Assembly (NCBI GenBank): GCA_036877525.1
Contig: JAZGTH010000065.1
Location: 7,785,001 to 7,849,000 of the forward strand
DNA length: 64,000 bases
Source of the DNA: Chromobotia macracanthus
Lineage: Eukaryota > Chordata > Actinopteri > Cypriniformes > Botiidae
Direction: 5' to 3'
In this document: positions 38,561 to 52,375 of the stretch, in pieces
Layout: every line of letters starts with the position of its first letter
Numbering within the stretch: the stretch's first letter is position 1
The notes under the pieces: generated by a model
Told to the model about the DNA's origin: nothing
Databases searched by the model: none
The model's input: the letters and a program-made list of their open reading frames with translations, nothing else
Program-made: the position numbers and the translations under genes

Positions 38561-38794
38561 CTGAAAAGCCAATGTGCTGTTTTTTAGAGGAAGGTGATTT
38601 TTTTTCTCAGAGCACTTACTGGCAAATTTTTCCACTATAAATGTAGAAATCAATTAATTTCCTCCACAGTAAGGGAAAAAATTGACATCCATAGATAGCA
38701 AAAAGATAAATAAAAATAGAATTCTTTAAAGCCTGTCTCTGTTTGTGTACAAATAATACGATTTTATTATTATGACTGTCAAATATGAATCATT

Positions 38795-38876
38795 AAGATC
38801 AGTATCTGCCACTTTTTCTCATGCGAGTGCTGGGAGTATATTTGTTCAGCTCTTAGTCCACAGAGCATATAGTATT
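38795..38876 (+). repeat. 82-bp direct repeat, copy 2
   Basis: Second copy of the repeat at 37930-38011, same strand. The differences from copy 1 are scattered substitutions, which suggests an old duplication or two insertions of one short element. Confidence 0.93.
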
Positions 38877-41800
38877 ATTGCTACACAGTGTGACTGTTAA
38901 CAAAGAAAACCTTTCTTGACAAATAACCCATCCAAATCATCTTTAAAGTACATTACCCATAAAAAATGTTTCTTTCCTTTTACTTACCGCCTGTGCTATA
39001 CTTCCTGAAAGTCTGTGAGGATAGATAAGCTTGGGTTAAACTGTCAGAATTAGAGAGTCACATGTGAATGTATGGCTGACAAGAATGCATGAGGGTTAAT
39101 TTAGCTAGAGATCATGACTTATCCAAATAAAGCATGCTGGATCCAGGAGCTGGTCAGCACAATTCAACCTCCAAAATGATGAAACAGGAATGACGGCACA
39201 GACGTTGAGGGAAATGTTTTCCTGCTCCTCTTTGCAGACGAAATGAAAAACCAGTCAGGCCTCACACAGTCTTTCAGGTCTGTTACACATAAAGTAAGAG
39301 CAGCTTCATTTTTAGGGGCATTTTGAGAAGCAGTGATTATAATACAAGGAAAATGTAAGATACTTAGTTTAATCAACTTAGCAAATCATTGTAGTGAAGC
39401 TAATTAAACTTCTAATGTTCATCAGGAGCGCTGGGAAGATGATTATGGACAGAGGGCACCATTTAAGCATAGCAGACCTGTTCTATTATAATTTTAGACA
39501 GCAGAAAACACACTGGATGGATTTTTCATAAATGATGAAAAAAGTGCTATTGAACCTCTAATTGTGTGCCAAGTATGTAATTTCCTCCTCTTTTTACTGT
39601 ATTTCTCTAAACACAGATGCAATTCAGAAATCATCTCTTGATTAACTCTGGAGTTAGTCGCTAAAGTTTGTTTCAAAAACAGCTGTAATAATTTGGAAAA
39701 AATGATGGGTGAAAGTTAGATCCAAGTAGGGCACAGGCACATATTGCTTTCAGTAACAAAGTTTGCTAACAACAGCAGCTATGTTAACTAAATGTTTCAG
39801 AAAACCAAAAAGAGCTTTAGTTACACTGTATATTTATATAAATAAATACTTCAGATTTTATGCTTTCATACATCAAGTTAATTTAGAACTTCAGGTGACA
39901 ATAGTAAATATTTGTCTGAAAGAACAGCTGCACAATGCCAAATATGAGATCAGGGCACCAGAAAAGAGGCAAAACTCACTAAAACTCCGCTTTAAAGAGA
40001 TGTTTTTCACAGCTGAGAACACTTGCTGTAGACAAAAACTCTCACTGACAATGCAACTGCAAGCCGGCTGCTGTGCAAGCACAGAAATGCTGTAAACAAG
40101 TACTGAGCAAATGTTTGTCTGATAAAAGTCCATTTTGATTGGAGAAAAGGAAGGAGAATAGTTTTTTTTAAAACATTAGTGAAGCAATGCGTGATCCACT
40201 AAACCTCTGATGACTATTTTGACAAATACATGCATAATTACATTGCACCTAATACATTTCACACTGGCATACATTATTCTTGGGGAAGGCATTTTCATTT
40301 ATGTCATATTCTCACATCAGAAGTGTTCGCTCTTGTGTGACTTTAAACAGGAAGTCTTTCTGGATCAGATGTGAGAATCTCAATTAACGTTGAGCAGTGG
40401 AGCCGCATCCTGTAATGGGTTTGAATTATACATGTCCTTACTGGCATTATTAAATGAGATTTGTCCTCAGTCCCTTAATCTTTTTCTCTCCAGTCAGTGC
40501 ATTACATCAGTTTGGTGGCTTGTTTTTTTAACTGGTATTACTGTATTTCTGAGGGAACAATGTGTCGGTGGCTTCTAGGTAGCCACTAGTGTTCTGCCAC
40601 ACATTGAATGGTGTCTTGACCAAAATGTAATGTTAAATATAAAATGAATGGAGAGAGACAGAATTGGATTATGCAACTGCAGTGATAAAAAGTAAAAGCA
40701 TATTTCATAACTTGTTCTCTGTGAATTTGGATAATTTGAAAACTTGATTTGTTGATGCCTAAGGAGATCTCACAGGGAATGGCGCCACATATTTTCCTTG
40801 TTTATTTGTTTGGGCAAAATAATGTAGTTTGGAGGGAACAGTGCTATACAAAATATTGCCAAATAATGTAACATAGTCCCATTACTGTAATGAGGATATT
40901 CTTAAATATATTACAAAAACAGCTCTGAACTGTGACTATTGCATGAATGAAATATAAATGCCTCTTAATATTCTCTTTCTTATTTCACTATGTTGCTGAG
41001 GCACCAGAAAAAAATACATTTACATAAATCATACTTGTAAAACTCGGCTGTGGTAAAACAGGCCTGCCTCACTTTGGCTCATGGGTTATTCAAATTGCAA
41101 AACAGTCTCTGATTCATCTTAAATTCAAAGTCAGGTCAAACTTCTTGTTTGTTCCTGTTTGGCAGACAAAGTTTGAATTTCATTTGTTTTCTTGCAACTC
41201 TTGCTGGACCTGAGCTGGAGAAAGTGGTTCCCTTTAGAAGTAAACTTGCCCTGTGTCTAGCCAGACACAGTGTCCCGTACCCTATTCTCATTGAACCTAC
41301 ATTACTTAGTTTGTGTGTCCAGAATGTGATTGTTCATGCACAACTGCTGTTAAATCTTAAGCCATACTGCATGAGCTGGTGGGATCTGTAGGATCCCTCT
41401 TTAAGCTTTTTTTTTCAAGAGTTTGGTTTCAGAGGCTCTGCCACATCCAAGCCTTTAATTTTAGTTGTCATTAATACCCCCTGTGGCTTTTGGGCACTTC
41501 TGGCCACCCTGGAAAAATGGCTCCTTTTAAACTGTCACCCATCAATTCCTTTTTTGCTTGATATATTTATGCCATTTTGTGCATGTTCTCAAAAATCTTA
41601 TGTCACTTGGCTCATATATAACATTTAACTATCACCAGTCTTGAGAACAGACAGTTGCTATTGTGAAGTCTTCTCAGAGTGGGGGAGCAGAAGAAACATT
41701 CATGCTGTCAGTAAGGGTTACTTTAAATGACACATACAGTCACCTGAATGGCTTACTCAAGCAATGACAGGCCCAGCTAATTTGATATTACACTACAGCT

Positions 41801-44800
41801 GTATGGCGGGTGAAGATATACTTGGTCCTGTGGTGTACAGGAGGAGAAGTTGCCACATTGTGCAGCTGTCTATCAATGATCTTTGATACAAAAAAGTAGT
41901 CACAGAGGGATGGCCTAGTCGCTTGGGTTTTGAAATGCATGTTTTGACCTGTCAGCCATGGCAAACATTTAACATTTATAGTTTTCACCTCAACTCATTT
42001 TGACAGCTGAGAGCACCATATTCAACAAACAATTCTCAGACAACAAATCTATTTATTCATGGGCCTTCCATTACAGACCAAAGTGAAACTGTGTGCCAGC
42101 AAATGCATTCTCCATTGTGGTTGTAGTATAGACAACACTAGACAGAATTCTCCAGTGTTATTTCCACAGAGATGGACCCAACAACCCATCAGCAACAACT
42201 GATGAAAATATTTTCACAACATGCCTAAAACTTTTCAGTTTTCAGTTTTCTAGTTTCCAGGTAGGTTTATTTAATCCCAGATTTACTGTATTATGGTGAG
42301 GTCATAACACATAGTTGAGTATTACAGTTAATGGAAAAGAATGTCTTTAGAATGGAAATGGAAAAGAATGGAAATTTTGAATAAAGCACCTAAAATGCCT
42401 GCAACTTCTGCATCAATACTACATATATTATTATGTTTTTTTTCTGATGTCATTGAAAGGTCAGCCAATCTTTACAATTTTACTGCTGTCACTTGCTTTC
42501 ATGAATGGATTCACCAAAGAGTACTGACCTCGTTTTTTACTCTAACACACACTAGTTCAGCTTCACTGACAAACACTCACTTACAAAACATCACATCAGT
42601 CAATTGATCTTATTGCATGCACCAGATGCATTTAACGCTTGAAACCTGACTGGAAAACGAATGCACAAATTTTAAAAAAAGTTTAATAACACATGGACTC
42701 TGATCCAGAGGTAGGAAAAAAAGATAGGAAAAAATATAGGTAGATAGGTAGGAAAAAAGACCATCATTTCCTCTCTCCAGACACAGAGACTTCTACATGG
42801 AGTGACATGAATGCTGAATGTAGGTGCTTCTCTGTACTGCATGATACTGAGTACCACCCGACCCCCCCATCAACCAGACAGATTACTTGTGGGCCATTAA
42901 CAACACAACTTTATAAGTGAACTTTCCCTAAAGATTCTGTGAGTTTAAAGATGAACTTCAGGAGTCAAATGGACACACAGTCACGCACTGATGGCTAAAA
43001 ATGTGTGTTTTTGTGGCTATTCATTGTGAAAGAGCACAGCCACTTCTAAAAATGGGAATAAATGACTGCACACTCCGTTATCCTCTATTTTACTTTGTTT
43101 GTGCTCTTTTGAAAAGGTCTTGAAGTCTCTCTGGCTTATTCACGCTCACCTTGCACATTCGCATAACAAGCTAAAAACAGTCACTGCTTGTGTGAGACAG
43201 CCATTTTGTAATGCACACTCTAGCAAATACATGCCAGACACAAAAACTGTTTCTTTAGACATGCACAATCTCAAGGCTCCATGACAACAGCGTTGAAGCC
43301 CAAACACAAAAGAACTTGAGTACAGACTGAAAACCCTCATGTCACCCCTGTGCTTCAGAATTACAATAATCAGGGGAATAATTGCAGCCTCCTACAGTAA
43401 CCCTGAGACCTCAACCCATGAGTCTGATAAGGGGTCTCTCTTCCTTTTCCCCCTAAAGCAGGCATGTGGATTTAGGCTGAGAAGCAGGTCCAGCTTTACT
43501 GAGCAGCCAAAGCCAAGCAGATGTCTTGTCTTGAAAACAAATGCCCTCACTATAACCTCCAGAGCCAATAACTTCATAAAAACTTCAGAATGTGCTGAAC
43601 TCAGTCATTGATGTGTGAGGTTCTGCTTAAACCAACACACACTGGTCTCTCCGGATGCCATGTGTGTGTGTGCAGGTTTGATGTGTTTTATTTGGCTCCT
43701 AATTCGACCTCATTGTTCTCCTTCTTCTATTATCATTGCACCCATTTTATCCCTTCCATAGTGAGACAATTGTGCAATGCTATCTATTTTGCTCTCCTAA
43801 TGTGCAATGCTATCTATTCTCCTCCCTCCTCTCAAAATTTAGAGAGAGAGGAGTAGCACAGACTGTGAGATCTCTCACCATTTCCATTTATAGGTTAAAT
43901 GTGATATACTTGTGCTCTGTTTATCTTGGACAGACCGTTCATACTTTTCAAGAGGGAGGTATGGAAAATATTCCCACATTCTGACATGAAAATGAGAGTT
44001 ACATAAATACTTTCCAAAACTAAATTGTGAGAAGTGAGAAAAGTGAGAAAAAAGATGATGTTTTGGTATCTTCCTATCAAGACTCCTTGAAGGTAATTCT
44101 TGAAATCTTTATTCATCACCAGGCTCTGCATTCTGTCTCTTGCCCCATTCAAAACCATTTTATTTACAGCTCAGTAATCTGTGTTTAAATGGATGGATAT
44201 TAGCACATGCCATTAATGTAACAATTCATTAGCATGGTGGGTGCAGTTATAGTTACTGCCAAATAATAGCATACTAAATTATAATGTAATAAAAATGCTA
44301 TAATGTGCACCGCGTGATCTTCTAATTTGCAGTTAAATATAGGTGTTGGCTTTTAGAACAAATTCATTGTTTAAATTCATTTTAACATTTGAACAACAGA
44401 CATTTGAAAGGATCCACATTTACACATTGGACTTTTTGCAGATGCCTATTACAACGAGCTCCAGTTTCATAGATAAAACAGAATTTCATATTGTCATATC
44501 ATCCATCTGAAGCACACTGCATGGAGATCTCAGTCATGTGAACACTGTTATAGGTGAGATGATAGTTAACAGCAGAGACAGCTGTGCCAGCACCCATCAC
44601 CTACCTATTTAGTCATTAACCAAGGTCAGTCCGGCCACGCCAACATATGAGCACAAAATTCTAATCAATAGTCTCCCAGCACTGCCCCCTTCACCTCTGC
44701 CCCTCAACTAAAAATAAACAGGCCTGTCTGTGCTAACACCTAGTGAATGAGACCTGGATGTGAAGCTTTGATAAATTAGTATTGACTGGTAATCACATTA

Positions 44801-47027
44801 ATCCTGGATAAGATCTCTCAAAGTTTGATAATAACTGCCATCAACACATCCCTCACTGGTACTTGTTTTTCTGTAGGCAGGTTAGTTAACAAGCAAAATC
44901 AGGGAAGCAGCATCCACAACATAAGCTGGTAACCAGGTTAAAATGAACATATGTAAATGCAGCCATTTTACTGTACATGATACTGTATTTTTTCTGTTTT
45001 TCAGAAGGTTCTCATTCATGTTGAAAATGAATGTGTATTTTACAACAAGCATCAACATTTTAACCAGAAAGCAGTGATGCAACTTTTATCACATACAGAC
45101 TTGGATCACATAACATTGGAAATCGGTTGCTTTTTACCAACATGGTTTACAACAATATTCTTATTCAAACTTCACTACTCTGACAGTTCTTCACTTTACT
45201 CACACATATCTATGAAAACTCTCTCAAAATGAGACTTTCACAGAGGTGCCGTTTCAAACAACTCAACATTATAAAGCATTTCTCCAGAGAAACACCTCCA
45301 GTTACTGATGATTTTGTTTTACTGCACTTCAAATGGGTTGACGCTGAGAAGATGCAAACCGGGGCACACCACAAGCCTTTAAATAAGACAATATGAGGTA
45401 AGAATGACATTATGTAGTAACTTTAAACTGACTTTCAAACCCGTTTCAACCATTTTGAAGAATTTTTCCCAAAGCTAGTAGGGAACCACCTGAGGATTGT
45501 TTGTAAGGAAAACAAATTATATTTCAGAGGGTGTAATCAGTGGAGATGGCCAAGTGGCAATTTTGCACGAGTAATGTATCGGAACACACAATGTGGCACA
45601 CATGCATGTTTGTGTGTGTGTGCGTGTGTTGGAAAACAAAAGAAAGATGTTCTTTTTCTTTCAGAAAAATGGAAAATTCCCTACTGTTAATCAAGCACTT
45701 CCTAAAAGGAAGTCATAGGTTTCTGAAAAATTCTCAGAATCAATCAGCACTTGTTTACTCACAGAACTCACCCCGTGATCCTGTGTGTACACAGTGTAGC
45801 TGAGTAAACAAAACACAATCTTCATTACAGTGAGATTAATGTTGCTCAAAATGAACAGTAATGGTTGCTTGTTTTTTTGCATGCTGTGACAGCCTCAAGT
45901 GTGGGGAGTCTTTGACTTGGGAAGCCCGCAAATTCTGACACACCACTGAGCAGAACACCAGCTGGTGAGCTGACGATCAGCTGCATTGTACTTGCATACT
46001 TGTTAGTCCTATCGCATCCCCTGTGCATCTCCGGTTCTTGTGGCCTCAGAGAGGAAGATTGTCATACATGGCGTAAGGACTGATGAGCTGTGGCACATGG
46101 TTGGACCTGTCAGTTCACACGTTTTGTATAATCAACACACGCTTAGGCACACACATATCTCTACCTTCCATGACTACTCATTATGCTACCAAGCACCAGT
46201 TTTGGTGGAAATAAAGGAGGAGAACAATTTGCTTGCGTAAGACAGAACACCAGATTTATTACACCTAAATATAAAGACCAAATTCAAATCTCAATTCAGT
46301 TTGGGAATTTTTTATTATTCTGTTTAGCCCACTTTCACTCATAAAGGGGCAATCTACTTTTGGTGGGCTGTGCAATGCACATTCAGATGAGGTCTAGTAC
46401 TTATAATCCATAATGCATGATCAAGTTTCAGGCTCAATTGCAGGGAACTCAAACATTCAAGAAGTGCTTGTGGAGATGGAAATGAAAACATACCAAAGTG
46501 GCCTAATCAAAGTGGACAGCAGTCAAAAGCCTGTTAAAAAACTTGTTTAATTGCCTGAAAAGTGTTAAATCAGCATAAAATTCCCCCATCAGGTTTATGT
46601 GTCTACCACAGAGAAAATATACAATAATGGGATTTTAATTATCTTCATATGCCACCTACATGCACATAGCTGAGGTTCTTAGTCTGACTGGTTAAAACAA
46701 TATTTAGGTTAGTGGTTACATTTTAAAAGTGGAGAGAAGATTTGTGAAAGATCTTGGACAAATTGATATTCTTTCCCATAAGCCCCCAGTCCTGACTGAA
46801 TACATTTGTGGCACCAAGGCATAAAGTGAGCAACGAAACAAACCTTTGACCCTTAGACATCCAACATCACATTCCGATTTGACCTCTTCCCCTATAAATT
46901 ACTCCTTAGACTATCTCTCCCTTTCATTCATTCTGACCTCATAATTAGCCATGTCACTAAAGCTGATGGACTGAACTTTGCCCTTGCCTAATGTGAGGTG
47001 CTGTTGAAGGAACTGACCATTAATGGA
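38877..47027. other. Long gene-free stretch
   Basis: No supported gene. The 110-codon plus frame (39763-40095) is overlapped by an 80-codon minus frame and has no domain. Local repeats: a degenerate GATAGGAAAAAA array at 42712-42762, a 30-bp tandem duplication at 43771-43820, and a GT-rich tract at 45608-45630. The rest is ordinary AT-rich DNA. Confidence 0.5.
43771..43820. repeat. 30-bp tandem duplication
   Basis: TGTGCAATGCTATCTATT begins both units (43771 and 43801). After the shared 18 bases the second diverges into a CT-rich run. It makes repeated residues in two overlapping frames, neither of which looks real. Confidence 0.85.
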
Positions 47028-47502
47028 TTAGGTGTAACATCACGCCAGCAGAGGGAGCCCTCACCGGAATACTGACTGCTCATGCTCCCTCTGCTGAACT
47101 CTGAACTTTGAACTCTGAACTTACTTCCTGTTTGGCATCTATATAAACCTTGCTGCCACATGGCCACGTTGCGAAGTATTGCCAGCTTTACACCTGACTA
47201 CTAAGCATTCTCTTTTACTGCCTGCTTTCCTGTGTTTTAGCAATTGTTTGGTTCTCGTTTTCTGATTTTTGCCTTGCCCCTTTGTTTGACACCTGGATTG
47301 GATTGTTTGTTTAGATATTGATTCTCTGCCTGGATTTACAACCTCTGATTTACGTCTCTCCCTTTTGTTGTATTGCATGGTTGGACTGTCTATGTTTATT
47401 ACGACCCTTTGCCTGTACTTTCGACTTTGATTATGGATAACCCCAATAAACATCTGCCACTGGATCCTGCTTCAGCTTCTGCCTCAGCCCCCTTACATTA
47501 GG
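47028..47502 (+). mobile_element. Solo LTR with exact 5-bp target duplication
   Basis: The LTR spans 47033-47497 (465 bases), starts TGTAAC and ends CTTACA. It is flanked by identical TTAGG at 47028-47032 and 47498-47502, a 5-base target duplication as made by many Ty3/gypsy and ERV-type integrases. Inside are CCAGCAGAGGGAGCCC near the start, four 7-base GAACTYT-like units (47096-47123), a TATA box TATATAAA (47140-47147) and a polyadenylation signal AATAAA (47445-47450), in the order expected for U3-R-U5. No internal coding region exists, so it arose by recombination between two LTRs. The minus frame of 104 codons inside it is spurious. Confidence 0.9.
47140..47147 (+). promoter_or_regulatory. 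TATA box of the solo LTR
   Basis: TATATAAA about 108 bases into the LTR, about 300 bases before AATAAA. The position is right for U3 promoter use. It could still drive transcription to the right, but nothing in the sequence shows that it does. Confidence 0.7.
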
Positions 47503-48524
47503 TAACAATATGTGGGAGTATGTGGGAGATATGACCCCTTGCAAGTGTTATGTTAACATCATAATTCGAACCACATGCACAAAAAATCACCAAAATTTGT
47601 TTTTTAATTCACACCCACCAAGAAAACAGTCCAAGTCTTTGAGTGTGCTTTCAGCATGCAGTAAAGATGCATCTTTGGTGAGAAATTTCCATTACTTGTT
47701 AATGCAAAAAAATGAATTGATTTAATATGGAGAACCAAAGAAAGCTTATCAATGTCTGAGAAAGCCCACTGCTTTATCAGCCAGATAACAAAAACAAGCC
47801 TCAGCTTACCTAATTTCCCCCAGACATCACCTGCATGCAGCTGCTAGAGGGCCTGGATCTCTACACATCCACTCTTTTGAGGGAAGTAATTATAAGGACA
47901 GATACCGTCCTTATAATCACTGCTTGCAACATTTCATACTGCAATAGCAACACAGTTGTGCATTTATTTTTAACCATAGGACACTATTCCCCAAATTCTA
48001 CCTTCCATGTTTTGTCAACTTACAGTAGACACAGTTTCAGTCGCTATTTTTAGTGGACACATCATAGGCAGTATTCGGCTTTTAATTGGTTCTTTTCCTT
48101 TTACTGCTGAAATGAAGTCACAGAGCAATTATGAGCCTGTGTGCGTCACAGCTACAAGTGATCCCCAACTGTTTTGTAAAATTCATACTATCTGCTTAAC
48201 TCATGCAAGCATGTACTTTAAATACAACAGAAGCCTCCCCAGACTACTCTACTCTCCGATTGAGTGAGGCACCAACAACACACACCCTGTCATGAAACGT
48301 GCGCACACAGATATCTTTGATACATCTTTGGGCTTATACATCATGCTGTCAGACTAGTGTTTCTCTGCTGTATTCATGTCTGTGTCAGTAGACTTCTGTG
48401 TAGCTATAATTTACCTCACATCTCATTCTGTATTTGTGTTCAGTATTACCAGGGGAAGGTCTGGAGACTGACACAAAGTAACTGATATGCTCACAATAGT
48501 TCCCACAATAGTTGCTTTTGATTG

Positions 48525-48530
<6 letters not shown>
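47503..48530. other. Gene-free interval
   Basis: No supported gene. The overlapping 72- and 86-codon frames at 47835-48267 have no domains. Confidence 0.5.

Positions 48531-48575
<45 letters not shown>
48531..48575. repeat. (CT)n microsatellite
   Basis: An uninterrupted TC run of 45 bases. The purity suggests a length-variable locus. Confidence 0.98.
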
Positions 48576-48579
<4 letters not shown>

Positions 48580-51500
48580 AGCAGGGATTTTTTATTAATT
48601 TATTTATTCTGTGCAGGCAATGTTGCAAGTTTTAACTGTGACACCATAAAGCTATCATCCGTTGCAATCCATCCACAGACAAATTGCTCAGGCTGACAAA
48701 CACTCAGGTGGAGAGCAGATTTCTCAGCAGCCGCTGAAATTATACAGAGCAGAGTTAGGATAGAAGATCAAAGCCATTTCATTTTAGTTGCCAAGATGGT
48801 AGAAGAGAGGATTTCAGGGCAGTGGAGGGTGGTGAGAATAAGCTACTGTCTGTCAGCTCTGAATGTGTTTAAGTAACAACTACAGTATCCTTAACCCCAG
48901 CTTAATCCATATCCATCCTAACATGGTACTATATAAACATTGTGCAATTTAATGCAATGTGCAATTTCACTTGGTTTGTTTTTGACGCTCTCTTTATGAA
49001 GTGCATTCACTGTGTATTATGACAACGAAACATTTTCGGCCCTGGTAGTACTAAACCTTTTATCATTGCACATTTATTATCCAATCTCTAAACACCACGG
49101 TTCTATTGCAGATAGGAAAGGAGCATCATGACCCCTACCATAGCTAATCAGGATCATCACCGGTCCATTTGTCAGGATAAGCACATTGTGGAGAGTGATT
49201 TCCTGATTTTTTTATGGGGAGAGAGGGCATCTTCACTCTGTGTTGTTATCCCTGGGGGCAAAGACTTATACTCAGGCTTACAAACATTACTCCCAGAACT
49301 GCTTATGGCCAGCAGCATCTTCTAAGGGGAGGCCTGGAGCAATGCTTAGACTGAAAAAAAAAAAGGAACGTAAACTGCTGGCATAACGATATGGCCAAAG
49401 GCAAATAGGTAAATCATTAGTACATCCCATTTATCCCTCTCGTCTCCTCTGCTCTTACTGACCTCCTTTACTCTTCTCCTCAGGATGTGGAACAAAGTTG
49501 GCAGGAAGCTCTTCAGACGAGGCAGGAAATTTGATGACTGCTGGGTGGCTCAGGGAAGACAAGATGCTCAATGTCCAGCATATGCTCAGAGATTTGGTTA
49601 ATAAATAATTCAATTAACCGAGTCCCATCTGTTCCCTATGCACTGGAGATGCAAAGATATGGAGCCCACCCCTTAGAATACAGCTGTGGATCCACTACAC
49701 ACTCTCTCTCTGTCTCTCTCTCATGCTCTACTCTAGTAGAGGACGGGGGGGCCACAGTCATGTGTGACAACCGGCAATAAAATGTTTAATGAATTATTCA
49801 TTTGTAACCTTTAGATGACCAAATTAGATTCCTCAACACCCCTCTTTGCTGCCACTGCACCATTTTGTGTGTCTGGGGTTAATTTGCACATTACTGAATT
49901 AAAGCTAATGAACACAGCACAACAGGAGTGATTTTATATTGTCCTCTTAAAACTTTTTCCTTGATAGGCCAAGCTTTGATATTCTAATGGCCAGTAAGTA
50001 TGAGGACGTGTGATTTTTTTATCATTTCTAATCCAGAAAAAATAATTACATTTTAGAACTTGTGAACAAATGTGTGGTTCTTATAGACAATATATATTGT
50101 ATATATTATAATAATAACTAAAAATATTATATTATATATATTGTTTTATGTTTTGTCTCTAATTTAATTTAATTAAATTTTCATACATCTACAGTAAATC
50201 TGCTAAATACTTCAGGATAAAACACATGGCATGGATGTTCCACACACTCCATCAATGTTTTACTCCAGTTTCTGCAATGTTTGTCATTTTAGATATCCTT
50301 AATATGTAATCCATTATATATTCCATCTTAGTTTATACTTCTTTGCTCACCACTGTTGCTTTTTGGACTGTTACTATTATTTCTGCAATTTAAAGTTTTA
50401 TTCTGACAGACCTTCTCTGAAATATGACTTCATGTATTGCTGTGGCAATACTAGATTGACTGCATGTCGCTTCTGCCTCTTTTGCTGGCCAGCGATGCCA
50501 TTTAAATCAATGTTATTTCAGTGCTTTCTATTCTAATAGCATATGAATAGATCCGGCTGTTCTTAGAGTGAAAGGCTAGAAAATAGTGTTCCATTAAGTT
50601 GGTGTGGAATAGTTGCAACTGGCTGACCTGATTCATCCCTCACTTCAAGCATGTTGTTGAAAATGGTTCTTTGAGTTTGATGTAAAATTTGAAAATATGT
50701 GAGATTCCATCTGGAGTCTATAATATTACACTCCCAATAGTGTGTATTGATGTATAATATACAATATATGGCTGTAAACTATACACTCACACAAGTGTGA
50801 CAGGGTTAGAATCTGAATAAAAACCACTTTAATAACTGTAATTTAAACAGAACAAACTTGCATTTTGCAAACTTGCAGAACAAAATGCATTTTTTTGCAT
50901 TATATACTCTTGCATCCTGTTAGAACAGAGTTGTTTTCATCAACATCCCTTAGGAGATTTTGTCAATGTTAAGACAGAAGGAAAAGAAATGGGACCATTG
51001 AAACTCCCATTTGTTTGCATTCATCCCATTGCATTGAATATACAGTTCCAATGGTAGCTCTCTCACACAATCAGATTGGCTGGGTTGACTGTTGTCAGCC
51101 CTCCCTGAGCGGTGCAACAGCTTCATAGTGTGAAATGAGCTTTTTGTTCGGTGACCTTACACAAAACAAAGATAAAATGAAACCTAAAAGACTTAACAAT
51201 GGCGAGTGACTTTTGAAGCTTGGCCACTGCACGGCTGAGTGGTACTATATGCAAACGTTATAGTTGATTTACAAATATTCTTTTACATGTCCACAGCTGA
51301 ATGGAGATAGAGCTAAAGACCTGTTTGCACAACAAACAGGGACAGATAATATTTTCTTGTTAAGGCCTACAGCTATTTATCATTCTGTAACATATTTAAT
51401 GTCTGAAATGGTTGCTTAGGTTTGGTTCTCTCAAAACAAGTGACCATAAATCTAACAACTCTCCCTGAGAACAACTAGGACAAATATTGGCTTTTACAAC

Positions 51501-52224
51501 ATACCACATGACCAGCCTAAAAGTAAATTTAACAAAAGTGTGGCAACATTTCCAGTACAGTAATTAAAACTTTTGTTAATTGTCTAGAATATTTACATTT
51601 TTTTTATTAATCGACCCTATGAAATAAAAACGTGTGATGTAAAAATTGAGTATTACTTTCATTGTTTTTTAAAATAAGAACATTTCCACTTTAAAAATGT
51701 ATAATCACTAGAAATATTCTTTATACAATACCATATTTCTTTCAATCAGTCAGAAATCAAAACAAAACAAAAATCTATTTAATTGTATAAGCATTATTTT
51801 GATGTAGTTGTACAGCAGACTTAATACTGTAAGCTTTTTTTTAAAGACTACACAGCTCTTCTTCTGGTGTGCCAGCTCACTTCCCCTCCACCCTCTAACC
51901 CTCTACTTCTGTCACTTTTTCAGCAGTATTGATTTAAACTTGCCACTATAGCTGCAATGCAACCTAAGAAAATGGGAGAAGCACTTTCCTTTCCCAGCAG
52001 AAAGGTGGGAAGAGATGAACCACATCCTAATTCCTATTTGTTGTAAACAGGAATCAATCTTTTCCTTGGAGCGTTTTTAAGTTCCACTATTCCACCTGAT
52101 AAAACCAAACAGATTGGATAACAATTTAATTAGCTTTGAATTATCATATTATGTGTACCATAACAAAATCTGATGCTTGTATGGAACAATATAATATACA
52201 TAACAAGGATTGTTTGGGGCCATT
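48576..52224. other. Gene-free AT-rich stretch
   Basis: No supported gene. Imperfect (CT)n at 49698-49722. 50085-50175 is almost pure A/T with repeated TATATATT words. The stretch has almost no open frame longer than 60 codons, as expected for non-coding DNA. Confidence 0.6.
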
Positions 52225-52375
52225 TGTCGTACAGGTGTGCACTCGCAGTAATCAAGCAATCTGGCGTGTCTTGTAGAAAGCCTCATAATATTTAATGGTT
52301 CTATTATGATTGACATTTAATTAACGTGACAAAGACTAATTACAGCTGCAATGTGTTTTAAGGCTGTGTTCGTTC
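52225..52375. promoter_or_regulatory. Candidate conserved non-coding element
   Basis: Repeat-free sequence combining CAGTAATCAAGCAATC, ATATTTAATGG, TGATTGACATTTAATTAACG and ACTAATTACAGCTGC. Dense homeodomain-type cores lie next to a CAGCTG E-box. No open frame matches. An enhancer is plausible, but conservation must be tested. Confidence 0.25.

Noticed and set aside
47139..47453. 104-codon minus frame
   Set aside because: It lies inside the solo LTR on its antisense strand.
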